A DNA stretch of 48,496 bases. It comes from a bacterium (lineage in GTDB: Bacteria; Elusimicrobiota; Elusimicrobia; UBA1565; UBA9628). A program made the position numbers and the translations under genes. Below are positions 17,848 to 26,606 of the stretch, piece after piece (within the stretch, counting starts at the first letter, position 1; the number at the start of each line of letters is the position of its first letter). The notes below the pieces were generated by a model, which made no database searches, was not told where the DNA came from, and saw only the letters and a program-made list of their open reading frames with translations. The stretch spans positions 1 to 48,496 of the forward strand of contig JAKAQV010000001.1 of assembly GCA_021819565.1 (NCBI GenBank). The letters are read 5' to 3'.

Positions 17848-19220
17848 CGCTCAATGCCCCCTTTCCCGGCCGCAACCCGTATCTGATCGGGAGCCGAAGT
17901 CGGATAATTTTTAGTAAAGCAGGCATCGCAAAAATGGGCGCCTCCGGCGGCGCCGAGCATCGCTTCCAAACTGAGATAGTGAAGGCTGTCGACTCCAATA
18001 AATTGGCGGATTTCATCTAAATTGCGCTGATTGGCGATCAAGGCTTCGGATTGAGGCGTGTCAATTCCATAATAACAGGAAGAAATAATCGGGGGACTGG
18101 TAATTCCCATGTGAATTTCTCGCGCTCCCGCCTCTCTTAGACTCTGGGCGATTTTGCGGGAAGTGGTTCCGCGGACAATTGAATCGTCAATCAAGACTAT
18201 TTTTTTGCCTTTAAGAGCTTCTTTAACCGGACTTAATTTCAAATCGACCGCGATCTCTCTGAGAGCTTGGCTGGGACGGATAAAGGTTCGGCTGATATAG
18301 TGGCTGCGCACAAGCCCAACCTCAAAAGGAATCTTGGATTCTCTTGAAAATCCAAGCGCCGCCGGCACTCCGGAATCGGGAACCGGCATCACGATATCCG
18401 CTTGAATTCCTTTCATTTCTTGCGCTAGAGCCCGCCCCAAGGCTTGCCGGACAGCTTGAACCCCTTTTCCAAAGACCAATGAATCGGGCCGGGAAAAATA
18501 GACCAGCTCAAATACGCAGCGCGAAACGGCTTTGCGAATTGGAATTTTTACGCTCTTTAAAACCCCTTGTTTGATAAAAACGATCTCCCCGGGTTCGATT
18601 TCCCGGATATAAGAGGCCTTAATCAAGGACAAGGCGGTCGTCTCGGAACTGACGACATATGAATCGCCCAATTTCCCAAGGACCAAGGGGCGAAACCCGT
18701 GGGGATCCCGGCAGGCAATCATCTGATCTGCGGTTAAAATCACCAAAGAATAAGCCCCCTCGATTGCCTTAAGGGCTTCTATCAGCGATTGTTCAAAATC
18801 TCCCCTCCCATGAGCGATTAAATGTAGAATCGCCTCGGAATCGGTCGAGGAATGAAAAATCGCTCCGCGGTCTTCCAAATTTTTTCTGATGTTTGAGGCA
18901 TTGGTGAGATTTCCGTTGTGTCCCAGGGCTAAAACCCCGTGCCTGGTTTTAGACACCAGGGGCTGCGCGTTTTTAATATGGCTAGAGCCGGTGGTCGAAT
19001 AACGCACATGCCCGATGGCCGAAACCCCGCTTAGTTTTTCAATTCGTTTTTCCGAAAAAACATCGGAAGTAATTCCCATCCCGGTATGAAAATTGATATT
19101 CCCGTTGAGGGCGGAGGCGATTCCGGCCGACTCTTGCCCGCGGTGTTGAAGGGCAAAAAGGCTTAGGTAGGTTAAATGCGCCGAGTCCGGATGATTTTCA
19201 ATGCCAAAAATTCCGCACAT
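17844..19220 (-). CDS. purF: Amidophosphoribosyltransferase (glutamine PRPP amidotransferase)
   Basis: This 458-residue enzyme catalyses the committed first step of purine synthesis. The sequence starts MCGIFGIENH, so Cys2 is the glutaminase nucleophile after removal of Met and there is no propeptide. The PRPP-binding loop is 'KIVLIDDSIVRGTTSRKIAQ'. Cysteines at 'SRCVFELVYFSRPDS', 'IISSCYYGID' and 'HFCDACFT' match the four iron-sulfur ligands of the B. subtilis-type enzyme. This predicts an oxygen-sensitive [4Fe-4S] form, although the long propeptide of that enzyme is missing. purQ ends nine bases upstream. A TAAAAT six bases before the ATG could give an internal leaderless start. Confidence 0.96.
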   Translation of the reverse strand: MCGIFGIENHPDSAHLTYLSLFALQHRGQESAGIASALNGNINFHTGMGITSDVFSEKRIEKLSGVSAIGHVRYSTTGSSHIKNAQPLVSKTRHGVLALGHNGNLTNASNIRKNLEDRGAIFHSSTDSEAILHLIAHGRGDFEQSLIEALKAIEGAYSLVILTADQMIACRDPHGFRPLVLGKLGDSYVVSSETTALSLIKASYIREIEPGEIVFIKQGVLKSVKIPIRKAVSRCVFELVYFSRPDSLVFGKGVQAVRQALGRALAQEMKGIQADIVMPVPDSGVPAALGFSRESKIPFEVGLVRSHYISRTFIRPSQALREIAVDLKLSPVKEALKGKKIVLIDDSIVRGTTSRKIAQSLREAGAREIHMGITSPPIISSCYYGIDTPQSEALIANQRNLDEIRQFIGVDSLHYLSLEAMLGAAGGAHFCDACFTKNYPTSAPDQIRVAAGKGGIER

Positions 19221-19229
19221 GGGAAAATT

Positions 19230-20006
19230 TTAGCCCCGGCAATAGTCGACCGCGTTTTTTAAAATAGCCATGCCAAAGGCCTGTTTTTGAAAAGTCTGTC
19301 TGGTCCAATTGGGATGCTGGTAATTTTTCGTGTATCTTTCCGGGTGGGGCATCATTCCCAGGCAATTGCCCTCCGGATTAGTCAAAGCCGCGATATTAAA
19401 AACCGAACCGTTGGGGTTGGCCGGATAGGGCGCGATTTTTCCGTCATCTGAAACATATTGCATCGCAATTGAGCGATTGCGTTTTAAATCTTCAAGCTGT
19501 TTGGGGCTTCTCAAGACTAATTTCCCCTCCCCATGGGCCACCGGAAGTTCAATCATCTCCGGAAGCCCCCTAAAAAACAAAGAGGGATTCTGGGTGTTGA
19601 TGCGCAAATGCACCCAGCGATTTTCAAAACGCCCGGAATCATTGGTAATTAAGCTCGCGCTCTGCTCGCAAGAAGGCGAAAACGGCAATATTCCCGCCTT
19701 GACCAATACCTGAAACCCGTTACAGATTCCGATGACTGGGCGCCCCATCCGGATGAAATTTTTAAGATCGCCAATATGGAGTTTGACTTGCGCCGCCAGA
19801 ATTTTACCGGCCGAGATTTCATCCCCGTAAGAAAAGCCGCCTGGAAGAACGAAGATATCGTAATCCAAAAGACGGACGCGTTTTTCTTTAAACAAGTGAA
19901 GTCCGATAATTTCGGGCTTGGCCCCCAAATCAGAAAAAGCGTTGGAAGTTTCAACGGCGCAATTGGTTCCCGGCGCGGATAAAATCAAAACCTTGGACGC
20001 TTTCAC
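19230..20006 (-). CDS. purQ: FGAM synthase glutaminase subunit PurQ
   Basis: The GTG at 20006 overlaps the purL stop (GTGA) and gives 258 residues beginning with the first domain strand 'KVLILSAPGTNCAVET'. An in-frame ATG seven codons earlier would lie inside purL. It is a class I glutaminase with nucleophile cysteine in 'VIGICNGFQVLVKAG' and the His/Glu pair in 'GMMPHPERY'. It supplies ammonia to PurL for FGAR to FGAM conversion in the three-subunit PurS/PurL/PurQ enzyme. Confidence 0.95.
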   Translation of the reverse strand: MKASKVLILSAPGTNCAVETSNAFSDLGAKPEIIGLHLFKEKRVRLLDYDIFVLPGGFSYGDEISAGKILAAQVKLHIGDLKNFIRMGRPVIGICNGFQVLVKAGILPFSPSCEQSASLITNDSGRFENRWVHLRINTQNPSLFFRGLPEMIELPVAHGEGKLVLRSPKQLEDLKRNRSIAMQYVSDDGKIAPYPANPNGSVFNIAALTNPEGNCLGMMPHPERYTKNYQHPNWTRQTFQKQAFGMAILKNAVDYCRG

Positions 20007-22426
20007 GATAAAACCGTCCTCTGCCATGCCGCCTTAAACGGAGTCACCGACTCTTCAAACAGGACCAGTCCATCTAATCCGATAATTTTAATAATGGGAT
20101 TTGCGAGGCTAGTCCCAATTTTTTTAATGCAAGATCCCTTGACGCATTTAATAAAAGCCGCTTCATTCTCGGGTTTGACTTCCAACAAAATCCGGCTGGG
20201 AGTCTCGGAAAACAGCAAAACATCGGTTGAATAAATAGGCTTCTGCTTGGGAATGGCGTCCAAATCGAGCATCGCCCCAAATTCTCCCGAGAAAGCCATC
20301 TCGGTCAAGGCCGCCAAAAGCCCGCCCTCGGATAAATCATGGGCGGAGGCGACTAATCCTTTGGAAATCGCCTTGGAAACTGAGGCAAAATTTCTTTTGG
20401 CGCAGCGAGCGTCCACGCGCGGAACAGTTCCCCCGGAGATCCCGTTTAATTCGTTGTAAAGAGATCCGCCCATATCTTCCCCGGTTTGACCGACGATATA
20501 AAGCGAGTTTCCCGGGCCTTTCATATCCATCGTAATGGCCTTTTCGATATTGGGAATCGGGGCAATCGAGGAAATAAGAAGGGTTCCTGGAACAGAAACT
20601 GTTTTCCCAAAAGCGTCTTTTGACTCATTATAAAGACTGTCTTTTCCGGAAATAAAGGGAATCTGAAATCCTAAAGACGCATCGCGGCAACCCAAGGCCG
20701 CTCGCACCAGCGAACCCAAAACCTGGGGATTCTCGGGATTGCCCCAACAAAAATTATCCAAAAACGCGGCCCGTGAAATATCGGCCCCCACGCAAAGAAT
20801 GTTCCGAAGAGCTTCATCGGCGCAAAGCCAGGCCATTAAATAAGGATCCAATTTTCCCGAAGCCGGGTTGAGACCATGGCCGACGGTAAAACCGGACAAA
20901 TCCGAAGTGTCTCCGGTCGCCGCCTGCGGCCAGATCACGCAAGCGTCTCCAGGGCCGTCATGCCGCGCCCCCTGAAGCGGCTTAATCACGGTGCCGCCTT
21001 GAACTTCGTGATCATATTGCCGAATCAACCACTCGCGGCTGCAAACGTTTAAATGTGACAAAATGTCCTTGAGCTGTTCCGGCAAGGATTTAGCCGGGCG
21101 CGGAGTTCGGGATTCCGACAGCTTGACCGGGTTATAGACGGCCTTTTTTTCCTCTATAGGAAGCCCGTTGTTGAGAAATTTAAGCGAGAGATTAACCAAG
21201 TTTTGCCCGTTCCAGGAAACCTCAATGCGGCCGGTTTTGACGAATTCGCCGATCACGCGAATTTTGACTCCTTCATCGGCAAAAACTTTTTCAAAAGCCT
21301 TTAAATTCGAGGGAGAAACGGCAAAAACCATCCGCTCCTGAGATTCCGAAACCCAGATTTCCCAAGGCTCCATATCGGAAGCCTTGAGAATTTCTTTTTC
21401 AAGAAAAACGCGAGCTCCGATAATATCTGCCATTTCGGTGACAGCCGAGGAAAAGCCCCCCGCCCCGCAATCGGTGACCGAACGGTATAGTTTCTGGTCC
21501 CGGGCTTTTAAAAGCGCTTCCATGACGCGTTTTTCATTGAGCGGATGTCCAATTTGAACCGCAGTCGAGTGATCATCGCCGTTTAAATTGGCGGAGGAAA
21601 AGGTAGCGCCGTGAAGCCCGTCTTTGCCGGTCAACCCTCCGGCGGCCACAATTAAATCTCCCGGGCGGATTTCCTTTTTGACCGCTTGCGCCGGCAAAAC
21701 CCCGACGCAACCGACAAAAACAAGGGGGTTTAAGGCGTATCCATCGTCAAAATAAAGCCCACCAGCCGCCGTCGGAATTCCCATCCGGTTTCCGTAATCC
21801 CTGACTCCGGCGACAAGACCGCGTAAAATTCTCTCCGCGGAAAGAGCGGAAGGCGGCAAGGGCAATTTTTTATTCGGGGGAGCCACGCAAAAAATATCGG
21901 TCGATAAAACCGGTTTCGCGCCAAGCCCGGCGGCCAAAACATCTCGAATGACCCCGCCAAGACCCGTTTCCGCTCCGCCTTTTGGCTCAATGGCGCAAGG
22001 ATGATTATGGGTTTCGACTTTAAAAGCCAATGCCCATTTGCCTTTATTTCCGAAGCTGACGATTCCGGCGTTGTCTTTAAAAACAGACAGGCACCAAGGC
22101 TTTTTAGTCTGGCGGGTAGCCCGCGCGATGGTTTCCTCAAAAAGATTTTTGATTAAAACGGTTTTAGAGCCTTCCTGATAGCGAATGGGAGACTTAAAGG
22201 TTTTATGCCGGCAATGCTCCGACCAACTTTGGGCGATGGTCTCCATTTCCGCGCGAGTGGGATTTCTTTTAAGGGACTTAAAATGCGCCTGAATGGTTAA
22301 AATTTCTTTTTCATTTAAAGACCAAAGATTCTGAACGCTCAAATTCATCAATCCCTTGGGGGCCAAGGAATTAAAATCAGCCATCTCCTGGGAAGACTTA
22401 ACCGCGCTTTCTATTTTCTCTGTCAT
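20003..22426 (-). CDS. purL: FGAM synthase catalytic subunit PurL
   Basis: The protein has 807 residues from the ATG at 22426, chosen because it overlaps the purS stop (ATGA); an earlier in-frame start lies inside purS. It contains the AIRS/PurM-like tandem fold with 'TIAQSWSEHCRHKTFKSPIR', 'VETHNHPCAIEPKGGAETGL', 'GGLTGKDGLHGATFSSANLN' and 'ASAHDLSEGGLLAALTEMAF'. It has no C-terminal glutaminase domain, so it is the small-type PurL that needs separate PurQ and PurS. It is longer than the usual ~740 residues of this class. Confidence 0.95.
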   Translation of the reverse strand: MTEKIESAVKSSQEMADFNSLAPKGLMNLSVQNLWSLNEKEILTIQAHFKSLKRNPTRAEMETIAQSWSEHCRHKTFKSPIRYQEGSKTVLIKNLFEETIARATRQTKKPWCLSVFKDNAGIVSFGNKGKWALAFKVETHNHPCAIEPKGGAETGLGGVIRDVLAAGLGAKPVLSTDIFCVAPPNKKLPLPPSALSAERILRGLVAGVRDYGNRMGIPTAAGGLYFDDGYALNPLVFVGCVGVLPAQAVKKEIRPGDLIVAAGGLTGKDGLHGATFSSANLNGDDHSTAVQIGHPLNEKRVMEALLKARDQKLYRSVTDCGAGGFSSAVTEMADIIGARVFLEKEILKASDMEPWEIWVSESQERMVFAVSPSNLKAFEKVFADEGVKIRVIGEFVKTGRIEVSWNGQNLVNLSLKFLNNGLPIEEKKAVYNPVKLSESRTPRPAKSLPEQLKDILSHLNVCSREWLIRQYDHEVQGGTVIKPLQGARHDGPGDACVIWPQAATGDTSDLSGFTVGHGLNPASGKLDPYLMAWLCADEALRNILCVGADISRAAFLDNFCWGNPENPQVLGSLVRAALGCRDASLGFQIPFISGKDSLYNESKDAFGKTVSVPGTLLISSIAPIPNIEKAITMDMKGPGNSLYIVGQTGEDMGGSLYNELNGISGGTVPRVDARCAKRNFASVSKAISKGLVASAHDLSEGGLLAALTEMAFSGEFGAMLDLDAIPKQKPIYSTDVLLFSETPSRILLEVKPENEAAFIKCVKGSCIKKIGTSLANPIIKIIGLDGLVLFEESVTPFKAAWQRTVLS

Positions 22427-22902
22427 GAACAAGCCGTCACTGAATAAAGGTGAATGATTGGATTTAAAAGACATTTCGCGGCCGCCGCTTCAATCTGGGG
22501 TTTGCCGCATTTAGATTCAATTTTATAGACCGAAGCGACGCGAACAAAATCCGGGGCGGGAAAACCCATTTCAATCATCGCGTTTTTAATGGTATCGGCC
22601 TCCGGATCTAAAACCGTGGGTTTGAGCCTGACCTCAATTTTCCAAAAAGGACCCTGGCTTGAAGGCATTTGAGACACAATGCGAAAGTCCTCGATAATCT
22701 GATCGCAAAGCAGATCCCGGCTTAAGCGATTGATATGAGTAACGGTAAAATTTCCACGAATTTCGTAGAGGCGGCTTCTGCGCACCCGCACGACGGAAGG
22801 CGCTCCAGAGGCTTTCAAAAGAGACGCCGTGGACAAAGATTCCGCATCGCCATATTCTGATTTAAGTGAAACCTCTATTTTATGTGTCGCCGCCGCAATC
22901 AT
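22423..22902 (-). CDS. purS: Tandem (two-domain) PurS, FGAM synthase accessory subunit
   Basis: This 159-residue protein is made of two PurS-like units. Residues 8-75 start 'KIEVSLKSEYGDAES', followed by 'VVRVRRSRLYEIRG'. Residues 88-155 start 'KIEVRLKPTVLDPEAD', followed by 'FVRVASVYKIESK'. They align along their whole length. PurS is normally one ~80-residue domain that forms dimers bridging PurL and PurQ. A fused pair would make a built-in dimer, like the N-terminal domain of long one-chain PurL enzymes. It is coupled on both sides: TAATG with purC and ATGA with purL. Confidence 0.88.
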   Translation of the reverse strand: MIAAATHKIEVSLKSEYGDAESLSTASLLKASGAPSVVRVRRSRLYEIRGNFTVTHINRLSRDLLCDQIIEDFRIVSQMPSSQGPFWKIEVRLKPTVLDPEADTIKNAMIEMGFPAPDFVRVASVYKIESKCGKPQIEAAAAKCLLNPIIHLYSVTACS

Positions 22903-23795
22903 TAGGACTTGAGCATCTTTAAAAATTGAAGATATCGGCTTTGGGTTTGTTCGACAATTTCTCGCGGAAGAATAGGCGGCGGCGAGTTTTTATCCCAGCC
23001 TGTTTTGTCTAAATAATCCCGAACGAATTGTTTGTCGAAACTGGACGGAGACGAACCGGGCCGGTAAAGGCTGGCGTCCCAAAAGCGAGAAGAATCCGGC
23101 GTCAGCATCTCATCAATGACCATCAGTTCAGAGCCGACAAAACCAAACTCGAATTTAGTGTCGGCCAAAATGAACCCGTGGGATCTGGAATAACCGGAGG
23201 CAAACTCGTAAATTTGAAGAGTCGCCTTTTTAAGCTTTGAGGCGGTTTCAGACCCGACCAGGGATTTAAGCTCTTCAAAAGAAATATTCTGATCATGCCC
23301 TTTTTCGGCCTTGGTAGAAGGAGTAAACAAGGGATGGGGAAGAATAGAAGCTTCCAGCAAGCCCTCCGGCAAAACTTCTCCGCACACCGAGCGGGATTTC
23401 TTATATTCCTTAAAACCAGAGCCGGCCAAATAGCCGCGGGCGATACATTCGGCATCGACGCGCCTGGCTTTTTTGACCAGCATCGTTCGCCCTTCCAGAT
23501 TTTCCCACAAAGCCTGGGCGCTTAAAGGCATTTGTTTTTTAATCTCTTGAAGGTCCGCCGTGATCAGGTGATTGGGAATTATCTTTTTCGTCAAATCAAA
23601 CCACAAGAGGCTTGCCTCGGTTAAAATCTTTCCCTTACCCGAAATCGGGGTTTCCAAAACCCAATCAAAAGCGGAGAGGCGATCGGTGGAGACAATCAAA
23701 AGCTTGTCCCCCAAATCATAAACGTCCCGGACCTTGCCTCTCCTCAATAAGGGAATTCCCGTCACCTCTAAGAGATCCGCGCTCAAGGTCTTCAT
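22902..23795 (-). CDS. purC: SAICAR synthetase
   Basis: This 297-residue enzyme joins CAIR and aspartate in step 8 of purine synthesis. Motifs are 'GKVRDVYDLGDKLLIVSTDR', 'SAFDWVLETPISGKG', 'RRVDAECIARGYLAGSGFKE', 'KAEKGHDQNISFEE' and 'LMVIDEMLTPDSSRFW'. It is the long, yeast-like form and not the ~240-residue E. coli form. The ATG at 23795 is preferred because it overlaps the guaA stop (ATGA), as at other junctions here. The ATG at 23801 would add two residues. Confidence 0.95.
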   Translation of the reverse strand: MKTLSADLLEVTGIPLLRRGKVRDVYDLGDKLLIVSTDRLSAFDWVLETPISGKGKILTEASLLWFDLTKKIIPNHLITADLQEIKKQMPLSAQALWENLEGRTMLVKKARRVDAECIARGYLAGSGFKEYKKSRSVCGEVLPEGLLEASILPHPLFTPSTKAEKGHDQNISFEELKSLVGSETASKLKKATLQIYEFASGYSRSHGFILADTKFEFGFVGSELMVIDEMLTPDSSRFWDASLYRPGSSPSSFDKQFVRDYLDKTGWDKNSPPPILPREIVEQTQSRYLQFLKMLKS

Positions 23796-25366
23796 TCCCA
23801 TTCAATGGTCGCCGGTGGCTTTGAGGTAATGTCATAGACCACCCGGTTAATTCCTTTCACTTCCCGCGTAATTCGGTCGGAAACGCGGCGAAGCAAATTT
23901 TCCGGCAAACGCGCCCACTCCGCCGTCATCCCGTCGACACTGGTCACCGAGCGAAGAACGACGGCGTTTTGATAGCTTCTTGAATCTCCCATAACCCCGA
24001 CAGTCCTGACCGGCAATAGAACCGCAAGAGCCTGCCAGACCTGCGAATAATATCCCGCCTTCTTAAGTTCATCGACAAAGATGGCGTCGGTATTGCGGAG
24101 AACCTCAAGCCTGTCTTGATTAACTTCGCCAATAATTCTCACCGCAAGCCCGGGGCCCGGAAAAGGATGGGCCAATAAAATCTCATCTGGAATCTGAAGC
24201 TCCGCGCCCAAGCGCCGGGCCTCATCTTTAAAAAGAAAACGCAAGGGCTCAATTAACTTTAAGCTCATTTTTTTAGGCAAGCCGCCGACATTGTGATGAC
24301 TCTTAATCGCAGAGGACGGACCGCTGACGGGAGAAGACTCGATGACATCCGGGTACAAGGTCCCCTGGGCCAGAAAAGCCGCGGATTTAATCTGGCGGGC
24401 CTCTTTTTCAAAGACATCGATAAAAGTTTTTCCGATCACCTTTCGCTTTTTCTCCGGATCGCTGACGCCTTTAAGGCGCTTAAGAAAAAGCTTGGAAGCG
24501 TCGATAATTTTGACATTGATGCCCAAGGATTTTCCCAAAACCGTTTCCACTCGTTCTCTTTCGCCCAAACGCAAAAGCCCGGTATCGACAAAAAATGCGT
24601 GGAGCCTGGAACCGATCGCTTTGTTGATTAAAGCCGCCACCACCGCGCTATCAACCCCTCCAGAAACGGCACAGACGACACTGGACTTGCCTACCTGAGA
24701 CTGAATCTGGGAAATAGCTTCCTTTAAAACGTAAGAAACCGTCCAATGAGATTTGATGCCGCAAATATTACGCGCGAAATTTTCGAGAATTTTCCCGCCT
24801 TGGCTGGTATGGGCGACCTCCGGATGAAATTGAAGCCCGTAAATTTTCTTTTTCTCGTCTTCAATGGCCGCGATTGGACAATCTTCCGTTTCGGCGATAA
24901 TCTTAAATCCATTCCCCAAACTCTCGACGCTGTCGCCGTGGCTCATCCAAACCCTAAACAAGCCAGAAACCCCGCTAAAAATCGCGCTTTCTTTAAGAGG
25001 CCGCACTTCCGCCTCGCCGTATTCCCTGTTATTTGAGGGTCTCACCTTCCCGCCATGCTCATGAACCAAAAGTTGCATCCCGTAACAAATACCCAAGACG
25101 GGAATCCCCAATGAAAAAAGGTCGGCGGAAGTTTTCGGAGCGTTTTTATCCATAACCCCGGAGGGCCCGCCGGAGAGAATGATGCCCTTAGGAGCTATTT
25201 CGGAAATTTTTTCCTTGGAGATGGAAAAAGGGACGATCTCGCTAAAGACCTCCAGTTCCCGCAAACGCCTCGCCAGCAGCTGAGTGTATTGGCTTCCGAA
25301 ATCGAGGATGAGAATTTTTTCCGAAGGTCTCACCCCTTGAACGGTCTCCAAGGATCGGCCTCTCAT
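23792..25366 (-). CDS. guaA: GMP synthase (glutamine-hydrolysing)
   Basis: This 524-residue enzyme converts XMP to GMP. The N-terminal class I glutaminase has 'ILILDFGSQYTQLLARRLRE', nucleophile cysteine in 'VLGICYGMQLLVHEHGG' and 'GLQFHPEVAHT'. The ATP-pyrophosphatase P-loop is 'CAVSGGVDSAVVAALINKA' (about 226-244). The C-terminal dimerisation domain ends 'RVVYDITSKPPATIEWE', typical of GuaA. The start overlaps the guaB stop (ATGA), so XMP synthesis and use are translated together. Confidence 0.97.
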   Translation of the reverse strand: MRGRSLETVQGVRPSEKILILDFGSQYTQLLARRLRELEVFSEIVPFSISKEKISEIAPKGIILSGGPSGVMDKNAPKTSADLFSLGIPVLGICYGMQLLVHEHGGKVRPSNNREYGEAEVRPLKESAIFSGVSGLFRVWMSHGDSVESLGNGFKIIAETEDCPIAAIEDEKKKIYGLQFHPEVAHTSQGGKILENFARNICGIKSHWTVSYVLKEAISQIQSQVGKSSVVCAVSGGVDSAVVAALINKAIGSRLHAFFVDTGLLRLGERERVETVLGKSLGINVKIIDASKLFLKRLKGVSDPEKKRKVIGKTFIDVFEKEARQIKSAAFLAQGTLYPDVIESSPVSGPSSAIKSHHNVGGLPKKMSLKLIEPLRFLFKDEARRLGAELQIPDEILLAHPFPGPGLAVRIIGEVNQDRLEVLRNTDAIFVDELKKAGYYSQVWQALAVLLPVRTVGVMGDSRSYQNAVVLRSVTSVDGMTAEWARLPENLLRRVSDRITREVKGINRVVYDITSKPPATIEWE

Positions 25367-26523
25367 TTCCCCATCCCGATTCTCTGGGTTCTTTGAAAGA
25401 TTTTTCCTTCAGTCCGAATCGCTGGGGCGATGATGATTTCGGCGGACTGCATTTCTCTAATATTGGAAGCCCCAAGAGAACCCATGCAGGTTCTCAAAGC
25501 CCCCACCAAATTCTGGGATCCATCGTCTAAACGCGAAGGACCGTATAAAATTTCTTCAAGGCTGCCGGTGACTCCCACCTGAATCCGCGTTCCCCGCGGA
25601 AGATTCTGATGCGGAGTCGCCATTCCCCAATGAAAACCTTGGCCCGGAGCTTCTTTGGAGCGGGCAAAGGCCGACCCCACCATCACTCCATCGGCTCCGC
25701 AGGCGACGGCCTTGCAGATATCCCCGCCGGAAGACATTCCACCATCGGTGATGATAGGAACGTAGCGCCCTGTCCTCTTATAATAATAGTCTCGAGCGGC
25801 GGCGCAATCAACAGTCGCGGTAACCTGGGGAACGCCCAAACCCAAAACCCCCCGAGTCGTACACGCGGCCCCGGGGCCCACCCCAATCAAAAGTCCGGAA
25901 ACCCCGGTATCCATCAATTCCGAAGCCACCGAATGAGTCACGCAATTTCCCACCACAACTGGAATCTTCATTTTTTTGCAGAAAGAAGCGATATTAAACG
26001 GCGTGTATTTTTTGGCTTGATGTCTGACCGTGGTCACCGTTGACTGAACGACAAAAAGATCGCACCCCGCTTCTTGGGCGATGAGGCCGTATTCGTCGGC
26101 GTTTTGAGGAATGGTGGAAACCGCGCAGGGAACCTTAGCGGCCTTAATTTCGGAAACTCGCTTGGCGATCAGCTCTTTTTTAACCGGCTTTTGATAAATT
26201 TCCTGAACGAGTCCCGTGGCCTCCTCAGGGCTTGCCTGCGCGATTTGATTCAAAACTTCGCGGGGATTTTCATAGCGGGTATTGACCCCGTCTAAATTCA
26301 GAACTCCCAGCCCGCCTTGCTTTCCCATGGCAATGGCAAAGGCCACGTCGACAACGCCATCCATGGCGGAAGCAAGAAAAGGGATTTCGAGGTTGATGGG
26401 GCCGATAGACAAGCGCGTATCCACCTCGTCCGGGTTAATCGTCAAGTCTCCAGGGACCAGAGCTATTTCGTCAAATCCATAAGCCCGCCGGGCCTGCCTG
26501 TCTCGTCCAATAAAAAAAGACAT
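25363..26523 (-). CDS. guaB3: IMP dehydrogenase of the GuaB3 family
   Basis: The protein is 386 residues from the ATG at 26523, chosen for the strong upstream Shine-Dalgarno (gggaggtgg). It has the IMPDH (beta/alpha)8 barrel with 'RRAYGFDEIALVPGDLTINP' at the start, the catalytic cysteine loop 'GVGPGAACTTRGVLGLGVPQ', and 'IITDGGMSSGGDICKAVACG'. No CBS pair is inserted. The loop AACTTRG and the overall length match the GuaB3 group of actinobacteria and cyanobacteria and not canonical GuaB (about 490 residues). With guaA directly after it, it probably makes the XMP used there. Without CBS domains it should lack their nucleotide-controlled feedback. Confidence 0.9.
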   Translation of the reverse strand: MSFFIGRDRQARRAYGFDEIALVPGDLTINPDEVDTRLSIGPINLEIPFLASAMDGVVDVAFAIAMGKQGGLGVLNLDGVNTRYENPREVLNQIAQASPEEATGLVQEIYQKPVKKELIAKRVSEIKAAKVPCAVSTIPQNADEYGLIAQEAGCDLFVVQSTVTTVRHQAKKYTPFNIASFCKKMKIPVVVGNCVTHSVASELMDTGVSGLLIGVGPGAACTTRGVLGLGVPQVTATVDCAAARDYYYKRTGRYVPIITDGGMSSGGDICKAVACGADGVMVGSAFARSKEAPGQGFHWGMATPHQNLPRGTRIQVGVTGSLEEILYGPSRLDDGSQNLVGALRTCMGSLGASNIREMQSAEIIIAPAIRTEGKIFQRTQRIGMGK

Positions 26524-26543
26524 TGCCACCTCCCTTCGAGAGA

Positions 26544-26592
26544 TATGATACAAAATACCTAGACGCGAAGAAACCGGTTTTTTGTATCATAA
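26544..26592. promoter_or_regulatory. Facing -10 elements forming an inverted repeat between guaB3 and the SPFH gene
   Basis: ATGATACAAAA at 26545-26555 is repeated in inverted orientation as TTTTGTATCAT at 26580-26590, a perfect 11-base match. Each arm contains TATGAT: 26544-26549 on the plus strand reading to the SPFH gene, and 26592-26587 on the minus strand reading to guaB3. TTGCCA at 26523-26528 may be a plus-strand -35 with a short spacer. The promoters would point at each other, and their transcripts would overlap by about 20 bases. The same repeat could be an operator. Confidence 0.5.
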
Positions 26593-26606
26593 CCGAAGGA
26601 GACTCT

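Noticed and set aside
22426-22474. Longer N-terminus for PurL
   Set aside because: The extra 16 codons lie within purS. The ATGA overlap at 22426 is the more usual start and matches the other junctions of the operon.
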